Shown: positions 1 to 6,418 of the stretch, one piece after another
Numbering within the stretch: the first letter of the stretch is position 1
How the letters are laid out: each line of letters begins with the position of its first letter
NCBI GenBank assembly: GCA_034437895.1
Contig: DAOTTO010000480.1
Location: 1-10,530, forward strand
DNA length: 10,530 nucleotides
Direction: 5' to 3'
Source of the DNA: JANRLJ01 sp034437895
Lineage (GTDB): Bacteria; Chloroflexota; Anaerolineae; Aggregatilineales; Phototrophicaceae
Translations under genes and position numbers: made by a program
Notes under the pieces: model-generated
Database searches by the model: none
Seen by the model: only the letters and a program-made list of their open reading frames with translations
Told to the model about the DNA's origin: nothing

Positions 1-170
1 GTATAGCGCGTTGCTTCACGCGCCGCGTTTTGCAGCGTCACCCATGCTTGGAATAAGCGTCCGAACTCAATCGTGCCGAAGATCAACAGCAGCAGCAGCG
101 GCAGAGTAAGCGCAAATTCAGCGAGGGTCTGTCCTTTGTTACGTCTTGTGGGTTGAAGGGTTTCATTCAT
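1..170 (-). CDS. TadE-like pseudopilin, N-terminal part (runs off left edge)
   Basis: Reading left from an ATG at 170, 56 codons are open to the window edge. The peptide starts MNETLQPTRRNKGQTLAEF and continues into a Leu-rich membrane segment (about residues 20-37), then a helix ending in AAREATRY. This is the TadE/TadF N-terminal pattern: a short basic leader, Gly followed by QTLAE with Glu at +5 as in type IV prepilin-like peptidase sites, and a single transmembrane helix followed by an ...AAR.A.R motif. In Tad systems such pseudopilins are cleaved at the Gly and sit in the membrane as part of the Flp pilus machinery. The start is the only in-frame ATG, with a weak GGA about 9 nt upstream. 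The C-terminal part is outside the window, so its length and final function cannot be judged. It follows the vWA gene in the same direction but across a 251-bp gap that holds a repeat element. Confidence 0.85.
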   Translation of the reverse strand, partial: MNETLQPTRRNKGQTLAEFALTLPLLLLLIFGTIEFGRLFQAWVTLQNAAREATRY

Positions 171-232
171 AACATTTTTTCCATATTATCCCTTGAGGCG
201 ATCTGTCTTAAAAGTGCCTTGTGGGGCAAGAA

Positions 233-366
233 TAATGCGCTTTAATAAATTAATACGGAAATCCGCGTAGGGACATCATATATGATGTCCGCTTCAATAT
301 TTGCGTCGCGGACGCGATGTATCGCATCCCTACGATATAGCCGTATTTAATTATTAATCTGCATTA
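233..366. repeat. 134-bp MITE-like / nested palindromic repeat element
   Basis: The ends form an imperfect 26-bp inverted repeat: 233-258 against 341-366, 21 of 26 positions matching, starting TAATGC and ending ATACGG. Inside is a second pair, CGTAG at 266-270 and CTACG at 330-334. Between these are two 20-bp hairpins of like design. Positions 271-290 are a perfect palindrome, GGACATCATATATGATGTCC. Positions 310-329, GGACGCGATGTATCGCATCC, fold with one mismatch and a 2-nt loop. A 19-bp spacer separates them. There is no coding capacity. The nested symmetry resembles small non-autonomous elements or BIME/REP-like repeats. TA occurs at both outer ends, as an IS630/mariner-type target duplication would give, but TA is itself palindromic, so this is weak evidence. 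Whether it is multicopy in the genome cannot be seen here. Confidence 0.6.
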
Positions 367-421
367 CGTCGCCCCGACGAAGCCATTTCATAGAGAAATC
401 ACCAAGAACCTATAGTGACAC

Positions 422-3202
422 TTACCCTGCCAAGCGCGTGAACATACGCGAGGCAATCTCGTCAAACACGATCTTCAATTCATCTGGACCCGGCGCACTG
501 AAGTAATTGCCGCAGCTTTGCTCAGGCGTAAGGAAGGTAATATCGCGGGGATTAGGGCCACCTGGCTGGATATTATTAAGATACCCGCCGCCCGCCGCGT
601 CACAAATCCCTGGCGCACCATAATCCACCGCCGATAAGGAATTATCTAGCAAGCCGTTATCCAGATAATCCTGCTGATAATCAATATCAATCTGGAAGTT
701 ATCGCCTGCGTCCGCGATGTAACGGAGCAGTTCTTCTCCGAGGCAGTCCGGCACATTCGCCGTGCATGAGCCATTGCCCAGCGGGAAGTCCAGACCAAAG
801 CTGATGGTGAAGATATTCGGTGTTAATTCCTGACCACCACAACGTCCACCAAACATACGGGCGAAGTCATCGCGTTCGACACAAGTGACGAAATCTGCCC
901 AATCTTTGGCATAATCATCCACATCGTAATAAGGGTCACAGTTCCCCATCGTGTTAGGATAATTGCTGCCGATATCGACATCATACGGTTTGTTATTCAC
1001 ATCAATACTGCCGGGAGCAAAAGCCGGCTCACCGGGAGGACGAACTGCCGCAGGGAAGCAGAAATGCCGCGTAGCCGGGGCTTCATCCTGGCAGTAAGGG
1101 AAGATCGTCGGATTCTCATTGAGCGTGTCGATCAATTCTGCTGGTTGAGACTGATTACCATAGGGGCAAACACCAAACGCGCCATACTGTCCACGCACCC
1201 CAAAACTGGTGCGTCCGGTTCCGTTGATCGGATTGTAGTTTTGTGGCCCTGTTTCTACGTACGGAGCCGCAGGTTGGGCAATCGACCCATTGCGCCGCGC
1301 CGGGTCGCTTCCGCCTGCCGCACCATCACTCAACATAATGATAACCTGTACTGCACCCTGAGAGCGTTTTGTATCCGGGTCGGTTAGCGCGTTGTTGGCT
1401 TCACGCAGCGCTGCACCGAGGTTTGAGCTGCGGCAGGAAGCGTTCAGCTCGTAGCTGTTCAAATACGTCAGATACGGATACCCGGTCAACCAAGTGGGAT
1501 CCCCATAAATATCCGGTGTCATCACGTTATAAATGCTGCCTCTTTCGTGATAACTGCCAATCTGCGTGTTATCCCGTGTCGCATACCGACTAAAGGGAAA
1601 AGGCAGTGTCGCATTCTGGAACGGGCAGTTATCCTTGACCGGATAATTGTTGTAGTTACTTGGGCGCGTCAGGTCTACAATCCCTGCATCAGGGGGCGTA
1701 GCATCGCCTGATGTAGCGTAATTCGGGTCAGACGGAGTTGTCCCATCCAACTGATAATAATTGATCGGAATAGAGTTGCCGTTGTTGTCGATTCCCTGAG
1801 AAAATTGATACCAACCGCCTGTTCGCTCATTCCAGTCATAAAAATTCGGTTCGGCGTTTACGCCCACATATCTATCCAGCGCATATTGGGCAGCACAGCG
1901 GCTTGCAATCATCAGTGGATAATTCTCAGGCGGAGTACAAGCAGGAGGTGTTCCTTCTGTGCCTTCGGGGTCAATCAAAAACGCGCTGCGACTGAAAGTG
2001 ACAAACGCCACACGATCCCCACGCGCAAAATCGATCCGCTGAAGGAATTGGCGCGTTGCATCACGGGCGGCCTTCATCGGCTGACAAATCAAGTCGCTAA
2101 AATCGTTATCAGGGTCAAGACCCGTAATACCTATAATGTTGGCTGCTTCCAAATCAGCTTCATCAATATATCCACCTGTGGTCGGATCATTACAGCACCC
2201 GTAAAAGTCATAAGATGGCGCAAAACCATCCCATGTTGCAGGAACAGGAATTCCATTAGCTTGATAGGTTTGCCGTAAAGCTGCTGAAGGCCGAAGCGCC
2301 AATGAATAAGGAAAGAAGCGTACTGTACAGCCTTCGCGGGGGTGGAACTGCTGTCCCGTAATTCCAGCAGGGACAAAAGCCTGTACCTGATATGAAGCAC
2401 GATCATTGGCCGGATCGCCGCCAATAATATTCGTAGGTGCTGTCAGGCCGGGATAATTGGTATATACAAGGCGGCGGTTGACCGTCTCTTGTGTTACCCC
2501 TAGCAAGTCGCGCTGCCAAAAGTTATCGAACCAATCGGCTACCGGGTCTGCGATATATCTCAACAGGGTGCGTTCCCGCTCATAGACGGAATTAGCAACA
2601 CCCGGCTGCCCCAATCGCGGCGGCACATACGCCACACCCAAACCGACCCGCGCCCAGTCCTGGATACGTGTTTCGTTCAGCATCGATTCTGAGCCGTCCA
2701 TGACCAACACAATATCAAGTACGGCGGTTTCGGAAATAGCCGAAGCCCGCAGTGGGAAATTCGTAATCCCGAATAGACGTAAAAAGACTGTCGGCGAATC
2801 GATTTCTGCCGTCACACGGACGATCTTCCGGTCATCCGTCGGACACAAAACCGGATCCTTCTGAATGCCTGCCGTCACTTCGTCGATATCGGGTGTACTG
2901 GCACACGTTTCTACCAACACTTTACGCGGATTCAGATTATGAAATTCAATAAACTGCCGTGCTGCCAACCCAACCTCAGCAATCGTGCGATCTTGGCGCA
3001 TTTGCCCGGCAGCAGCAATGGCGGCGCTATCTACCGCACGCCGCAGCGTACTGTAGCGCACAAACATCAGCGAAAAATCAGTCGTCAGGCCGACGAATGC
3101 CAGCAGCCCAACAAAACCCAACGCCAAGATGACGATAGATTGACCGGATTCGCCCCGTCTTAAGAAGCGTTTTGCCCAGCGTGATACACTCATCATACTC
3201 AT
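422..3202 (-). CDS. TadG-like surface protein with von Willebrand factor A domain
   Basis: This is a large protein (926 residues) that probably sits in the membrane with an extracytoplasmic body. Residues 17-66 match the TadE/TadG-like N-terminus: GESGQSIVILALGFVGLLAF is a transmembrane segment, followed by a helix with RRAVDSAAIAAAGQ. A vWA fold begins near 161 with DIVLVMDGSESM. The MIDAS motif DxSxS is D169, S171, S173. Further vWA strands are RGDRVAFVTFS near 395-404, SSNLGAAL near 592-599 and VIIMLSDG near 620-627. These are separated by insertions of roughly 200 and 190 residues, far larger than in a normal vWA domain of about 180 residues. There are 20 cysteines, nearly all in the outer part, and a DPDNDFSD stretch (363-370) that looks like a calcium loop. 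The C-terminal helix, FDEIASRMFTRLAG, is typical of vWA-TadG proteins. The first ATG (3202) directly abuts an AGGG; in-frame ATGs at 3196 and 3193 lie 6 and 9 nt from it and are better starts. That AGGG overlaps the upstream gene's TAG stop, which suggests translational coupling. Confidence 0.85.
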   Translation of the reverse strand: MSMMSVSRWAKRFLRRGESGQSIVILALGFVGLLAFVGLTTDFSLMFVRYSTLRRAVDSAAIAAAGQMRQDRTIAEVGLAARQFIEFHNLNPRKVLVETCASTPDIDEVTAGIQKDPVLCPTDDRKIVRVTAEIDSPTVFLRLFGITNFPLRASAISETAVLDIVLVMDGSESMLNETRIQDWARVGLGVAYVPPRLGQPGVANSVYERERTLLRYIADPVADWFDNFWQRDLLGVTQETVNRRLVYTNYPGLTAPTNIIGGDPANDRASYQVQAFVPAGITGQQFHPREGCTVRFFPYSLALRPSAALRQTYQANGIPVPATWDGFAPSYDFYGCCNDPTTGGYIDEADLEAANIIGITGLDPDNDFSDLICQPMKAARDATRQFLQRIDFARGDRVAFVTFSRSAFLIDPEGTEGTPPACTPPENYPLMIASRCAAQYALDRYVGVNAEPNFYDWNERTGGWYQFSQGIDNNGNSIPINYYQLDGTTPSDPNYATSGDATPPDAGIVDLTRPSNYNNYPVKDNCPFQNATLPFPFSRYATRDNTQIGSYHERGSIYNVMTPDIYGDPTWLTGYPYLTYLNSYELNASCRSSNLGAALREANNALTDPDTKRSQGAVQVIIMLSDGAAGGSDPARRNGSIAQPAAPYVETGPQNYNPINGTGRTSFGVRGQYGAFGVCPYGNQSQPAELIDTLNENPTIFPYCQDEAPATRHFCFPAAVRPPGEPAFAPGSIDVNNKPYDVDIGSNYPNTMGNCDPYYDVDDYAKDWADFVTCVERDDFARMFGGRCGGQELTPNIFTISFGLDFPLGNGSCTANVPDCLGEELLRYIADAGDNFQIDIDYQQDYLDNGLLDNSLSAVDYGAPGICDAAGGGYLNNIQPGGPNPRDITFLTPEQSCGNYFSAPGPDELKIVFDEIASRMFTRLAG

Positions 3203-3207
3203 CCCTA
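3194..3207 (-). promoter_or_regulatory. stop/Shine-Dalgarno overlap coupling TadE-like and vWA genes
   Basis: On the minus strand the sequence reads TAGGGATGAGTATG. TAG ends the TadE-like gene, and its last two bases are also the start of an AGGG Shine-Dalgarno element. The spacing to the ATG at 3196 is 6 nt and to the ATG at 3193 is 9 nt, whereas the ATG at 3202 has no spacing at all. The arrangement favours a ribosome that terminates and re-initiates, and it argues for a vWA protein start 2 or 3 residues inside the longest reading frame. Confidence 0.55.
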
Positions 3208-4521
3208 TTGGTCTAACGGGAAATACGTTAATCGCGGCTCAACCGAAGGCACAGGGAACGCCGCCCATACATAGAGGGTGGTCTGATCGCTGCCGAGCGC
3301 GTTAAAAATAGGATTAAAAACGGCGAGATCTAGCAGGAGATCGTGCTGCCACCACATCTCCACCAACACCAGCCCTTGATTGGGCAAATACTGGCGCACA
3401 TCGACTTGCGTCCCATCAGGATTAAGGCCAAAATTCGGATTACCCGCCTGCGCCGCTGCTAATTCATCGGGTGTCATCTGGAACTTCGGAAGCTGCATGA
3501 GTTCCTGAATCTCATAAATATCAAATTCCGACCCAAAGCAGTCGAATTCTTGCCCGTCTTTAGCCTCAATTCTGTGCTGCCCGGTATAAACAAACCCGCG
3601 CTGGCGCTCACGGAAGGTATAGCCATAAACATCGGCTGGATTTGCCCCGTCGCCACCACTAGGCACCCAGGCTGCCCCTTCTTGACGTGCCAATTCCAAA
3701 GGAATAGTCACTGTGCCTGTCGGAAGAGTAAATACGCGAGTCGTCAAATTTCGATCATTGACGTAATCGAAAGGATCACGCTCCACAGGCGGGTTAATCA
3801 GGTTACTATCGACATCAACATTGCACTCATTGGCATTAATCGGATAGCGTCCGACGACTACCGAGTCCCAAGTGTTATCCTCAAAATTATCGTTATCGAC
3901 ATAAGGCGTAAACGAGTCAAAATCAACATCGCCGTTGGTAGCAGGATCAATGTTGCCACCTGTTCCAAATGGGACACCCGTTACCGGGGCATTATGAACC
4001 GTCTGGATAGCAAAAACCGAGATCGCAATATCATCTACCGCAATCTCACCCGGAGGCAAACTATCTTGGAAGCGAATGGTCAACGGCTCCATCGAGTCGA
4101 GCATCGTACACAAAATAATGTTGTAAAAGCCCGGCACGAGGTCGAGTTGATCACACCGACGTACATTTGCGCGGCGATTTTGTGCCTCAGTAAGCGCTGG
4201 ATCAACTAATGAGGCATCGCCCGAATCAATGGAACTGCCGCCTGTTTGTCCCGGTGGCAGTGAACTACCTCGGTTGTCCCAGTTTAGCGGGCTGAGGTCA
4301 CCGGTCAGTACCGTGCCACGCCGCGCCCCGACTTTAGTTACCTCTTGCAGCGTGAGGTAATTGTTTGTGAGCCAGCCGATCTCCACAATGCCAGCGATCA
4401 GGACTAGGATCAAAGGCGTAATGAAGGCCATCTCAACGAGACTTTGCCCACGTTCTTGTTTCCCGTAGACTGCTGGCGTACCGTCGAGAATTTGCAAAAT
4501 CTTTCGCGCTATTCTCCGCAT
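3205..4521 (-). CDS. large TadE-like pseudopilin-family protein
   Basis: The N-terminus is TadE-like: a basic leader, then ERGQSLVEMAF with Gly25 before the putative cleavage point and Glu30 at +5, then a membrane helix (about 31-53) and LQEVTKVGARRG. The C-terminus (LVLVEMWWQHDLLL ... LYVWAAFPVPSVEPRL) resembles the terminal strands of TadE proteins. At 438 residues it is more than twice the usual TadE length of about 150-200. The added middle part is polar and Asp-rich, notably residues 198-219 (D-x-D-x-D and DNDNFED), so calcium or metal binding is possible but unproven. I chose the ATG at 4521 because AAGG lies 8 nt upstream; a TTG at 4554 would add 11 residues but has no ribosome binding site. 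The TAG stop merges into the ribosome binding site of the vWA gene, so the two proteins are probably made together as partners in one surface assembly. Confidence 0.8.
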   Translation of the reverse strand: MRRIARKILQILDGTPAVYGKQERGQSLVEMAFITPLILVLIAGIVEIGWLTNNYLTLQEVTKVGARRGTVLTGDLSPLNWDNRGSSLPPGQTGGSSIDSGDASLVDPALTEAQNRRANVRRCDQLDLVPGFYNIILCTMLDSMEPLTIRFQDSLPPGEIAVDDIAISVFAIQTVHNAPVTGVPFGTGGNIDPATNGDVDFDSFTPYVDNDNFEDNTWDSVVVGRYPINANECNVDVDSNLINPPVERDPFDYVNDRNLTTRVFTLPTGTVTIPLELARQEGAAWVPSGGDGANPADVYGYTFRERQRGFVYTGQHRIEAKDGQEFDCFGSEFDIYEIQELMQLPKFQMTPDELAAAQAGNPNFGLNPDGTQVDVRQYLPNQGLVLVEMWWQHDLLLDLAVFNPIFNALGSDQTTLYVWAAFPVPSVEPRLTYFPLDQ

Positions 4522-4578
4522 TGTACGAACCTTATCAATTCTATCTGTTGACAATGAATGATTATTTACAGTGTCTCA

Positions 4579-4587
4579 ATGATACCA
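4579..4587 (-). promoter_or_regulatory. candidate extended -10 promoter for the TadE/vWA genes
   Basis: The minus strand carries TGGTATCAT here, an extended -10 (TG-N-TATCAT, five of six matches to TATAAT). It lies about 58 bp upstream of the ATG at 4521 and downstream of the terminator of the preceding regulator gene. The only -35-like hexamer is TTGTCT at 19 bp spacing, which is poor. The rest of the gene-free stretch 4588-4680 shows no clear structure apart from short AGGA/TCCT repeats. The call rests on position and motif only. Confidence 0.35.
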
Positions 4588-4680
4588 TAAGGGTTATGTG
4601 CGTAGACAAAAGGACTTGTAAAGAGATTGATAGGGTTTCCTACGGAATCTGTAATAGTAGGACGGTTTTCCTAGTCTTTA

Positions 4681-4712
4681 TCAACAAACAGAGGGCTTAC
4701 TTAAGCCCCCTG
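4681..4712 (-). terminator. intrinsic terminator after the second response regulator
   Basis: On the minus strand CAGGGGGCTTA (4712-4702) and TAAGCCCTCTG (4699-4689) form an 11-bp stem with one G-U pair and an AG loop, followed at once by TTTGTTGA (4688-4681). It lies 27 bp past the regulator's stop codon. The opposite strand has no T-run after the hairpin, so it works in the minus direction only. It separates the regulator from the TadE/vWA genes. Confidence 0.75.
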
Positions 4713-4739
4713 CCAAAAATCCCTTTATTCTTCTACATT

Positions 4740-5444
4740 TTAGACGGTTGAATCAGCGTATTCAATCTGCGCCCGAATTGCATATCCACGCCCATGCCGC
4801 GATTGAATAATGGCGGGATGATCGGGGTTATATTCCAATTTACGCCGTAAGTTGCGGATGTGGTTACGTACTAAAGCCGCGTCGCCCACTCCATCAGGAT
4901 AATTCCATACCCCAGAAAGCAAGTCTTGGGTGGCGTGCCACTTTTGCGGCTGCTGACTGAGAAAGTTCAACAGATCAAATTCGATGCGTGTTAACAAGAC
5001 TTCACGCGCATCAACAAAAACTTGAAAGGTCGCAGGCAAAATCCGCAGCCCCGGCATATCTTCAAGGACAAAATTGTTGGAGCGGCGTAAATGTGCCCGA
5101 ATACGTGCTGCCAATTCTCGGACGGCAAATGGCTTACGAATATAATCATCCCCGCCGGATTCGAGCGCTTCCGCAACGGTATAAGGGGCATGTTGCCCGG
5201 TCATAAAAATGATGGGACGGTTAGCCGTCTCCCCATTTAAGCGCAGTTGGCGGCAGAGCGTAAGTCCATCCATACGCGACAAACCTAGGTCGATCAAAAA
5301 TAAGTCTGGCGTAACTGTCTCCAATATCGCCAGCGCTTCCTGCCCAGAATGTGCTTTATAAACGCTGTAGCCGTCTTGGTCGAGCATTTGCTCCACCATA
5401 CTCAGCACCGAGCTGTCATCATCAACAATCATAATTCGAGACAT
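4740..5444 (-). CDS. OmpR-family response regulator (receiver + winged helix)
   Basis: A 234-residue cytoplasmic DNA-binding regulator of ordinary length for the family. Residues 3-117 are a receiver domain: acidic pocket D8/D9, phospho-acceptor D52 in FLIDLGLSRMDG, T82 in FMTG, and K104 in YIRKPF. All active-site residues are present, so phosphorylation by a kinase is expected. Residues 132-227 are an OmpR/PhoB-type winged helix, with LTRIEFDLLNFL, VWNYPDGVGDAALVRNHIRNLRRKLE (recognition helix) and the C-terminal hairpin HGRGYAI. The start is the ATG just before SRIMIVDDD; only a weak GGA precedes it. A candidate promoter lies in the 213-bp gap upstream and a strong terminator follows, so it is probably its own transcript. 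No kinase is adjacent other than the one upstream of the neighbouring regulator, which may serve both. Targets are unknown; the surface genes downstream are a guess from position. Confidence 0.93.
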   Translation of the reverse strand: MSRIMIVDDDSSVLSMVEQMLDQDGYSVYKAHSGQEALAILETVTPDLFLIDLGLSRMDGLTLCRQLRLNGETANRPIIFMTGQHAPYTVAEALESGGDDYIRKPFAVRELAARIRAHLRRSNNFVLEDMPGLRILPATFQVFVDAREVLLTRIEFDLLNFLSQQPQKWHATQDLLSGVWNYPDGVGDAALVRNHIRNLRRKLEYNPDHPAIIQSRHGRGYAIRAQIEYADSTV

Positions 5445-5485
5445 GGCATAATCCAGTCAATCAATTTCTATAGGAAAAGGTTGAA

Positions 5486-5520
5486 GTCATTATGACATGA
5501 ATAGCATTGAAGGTGGTCAA
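5486..5520 (-). promoter_or_regulatory. candidate promoter with palindromic operator for second regulator
   Basis: On the minus strand TTGACC (5520-5515, five of six matches to TTGACA) is followed at 17 bp by TGTCAT (5497-5492, four of six matches to TATAAT). The -10 is overlapped by the inverted repeat GTCAT-A-ATGAC (5496-5486). A binding protein on this repeat could block or adjust polymerase access, and auto-regulation by an OmpR protein is one possibility. It is 48-76 bp upstream of the regulator ATG. The remainder of the gap (5521-5610) shows nothing I can name. Confidence 0.35.
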
Positions 5521-5610
5521 AACTTTTATGAATTTTCTACAGGGGTATTAAGGCAAAGGCCTAGCAGAAATCGTTTACTTATAAAAAAGGTAAAGGAAAT
5601 CCTCACAAAG

Positions 5611-5650
5611 GGTTTGCAAAGGGCGACGATTGTATCTTTTTACGCCGCCC
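5611..5650 (-). terminator. probable terminator after the first response regulator
   Basis: On the minus strand GGGCGGCG (5650-5643) pairs with CGTCGCCC (5628-5621) in an 8-bp GC-rich stem with one G-U pair. The loop is 14 nt, and TTTGCAAACCC follows. The loop is long and the T-run short, so it is weaker than the terminator at 4681-4712, but it lies 8 bp after the stop codon, where one is expected. Confidence 0.4.
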
Positions 5651-5657
5651 GGAGAAA

Positions 5658-6344
5658 TTAGGAGGACATCATATATCCAACGCCATGAATGGTGCGGATA
5701 TACTTGCGCGTGGCATCTTTTTCAATTTTGGCGCGTAAATTACGAACATGCGCCCGCACGAGATCAGGATCACCCGCATCAGACGGATATTCCCATACCG
5801 CCATCAGCAGATGAGTCAGCGACAGCGCTTGGTCAACATGTTCCATAAAGTAACGTAAGAGTCGATGCTCGGTTGAGGTCAGTTGAATTATCTCTTCGCC
5901 CACATGCACTTGATACGTGTCCGAATCCAGCCGCATATTGCCGAGGCGCATCACGGCTTCACTCTCTTTTTCGCGTGTGCCACGCCGCAGCAGCGCACCA
6001 ACCCGCGCCCGAAGTTCCTGCAACTCAAACGGCTTGATGACATAATCATCTGCGCCCGCATCCAACCCATCGACAATATCGTCGGTGCTGCCCTTCGCGG
6101 TAAGAAACAAAATAGGAAGCGATGTAAACCGGGCATCACGCCGCACTTGGGTACAGACCGCGATTCCGTCCATCTCTGGCATGATGATGTCTAAAATCAT
6201 CAAATCAGGTCGCCCCGTCTCTAGGTAAGCCAACGCTCGTTTTCCCGAATTAACCGGCGTGACCTGATAATTCTCGCGCTGCAAAACACGCTCTATCGTC
6301 CCTAGTACTTCGGGATCATCGTCTACAGCCAATATGTGTGGCAT
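5658..6344 (-). CDS. OmpR-family response regulator downstream of the GAF kinase
   Basis: A 228-residue regulator with an intact receiver: D8/D9, phospho-acceptor D52 in MILDIIMPEMDG, T82 in FLTAKG, K104 in YVIKPF. An OmpR/PhoB winged helix follows at about 134-226: LTSTEHRLLRYF, VWEYPSDAGDPDLVRAHVRNLRAKIE, HGVGYMM. Its catalytic positions coincide with those of the second regulator at 4740-5444 and the recognition helices are similar, which points to an old duplication. I prefer the ATG at 6344, directly before PHILAVDDD, because it gives the usual family start and has a GGGGA about 6 nt upstream. The ATG at 6368 would add MGLRWGQN. It begins 74 bp after the kinase stop with no terminator between, so it is the likely cognate output of that kinase. 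Its DNA targets cannot be read from the window. Confidence 0.93.
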   Translation of the reverse strand: MPHILAVDDDPEVLGTIERVLQRENYQVTPVNSGKRALAYLETGRPDLMILDIIMPEMDGIAVCTQVRRDARFTSLPILFLTAKGSTDDIVDGLDAGADDYVIKPFELQELRARVGALLRRGTREKESEAVMRLGNMRLDSDTYQVHVGEEIIQLTSTEHRLLRYFMEHVDQALSLTHLLMAVWEYPSDAGDPDLVRAHVRNLRAKIEKDATRKYIRTIHGVGYMMSS

Positions 6345-6418
6345 ATTCTGTCCCCATCTTAAGCCCAATTGAAAATAGAGATTTTACCCTAATTACAGTA
6401 TCAAACGGTTTTAAAACG

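Noticed and set aside
367..379. Small hairpin CGTCG-CCC-CGACG after the vWA gene as a terminator
   Set aside because: The stem is only 5 bp and no T-run follows on the minus strand, so it does not meet the pattern of an intrinsic terminator.
1805..2278. 157-codon open frame on the plus strand
   Set aside because: Antisense to the vWA gene, with no family signature. The vWA frame has recognisable MIDAS and TadG features across the same stretch.
3550..4209. 219-codon open frame on the plus strand
   Set aside because: It lies fully antisense to the TadE-like gene, has no recognisable domain or ribosome binding site, and its composition is that of a complementary-frame shadow.
4521..4751. 76-codon plus-strand frame covering the gap between regulator and TadE-like gene
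   Set aside because: It starts with TTG without a ribosome binding site, runs through the terminator hairpin at 4681-4712, and shows no family resemblance.
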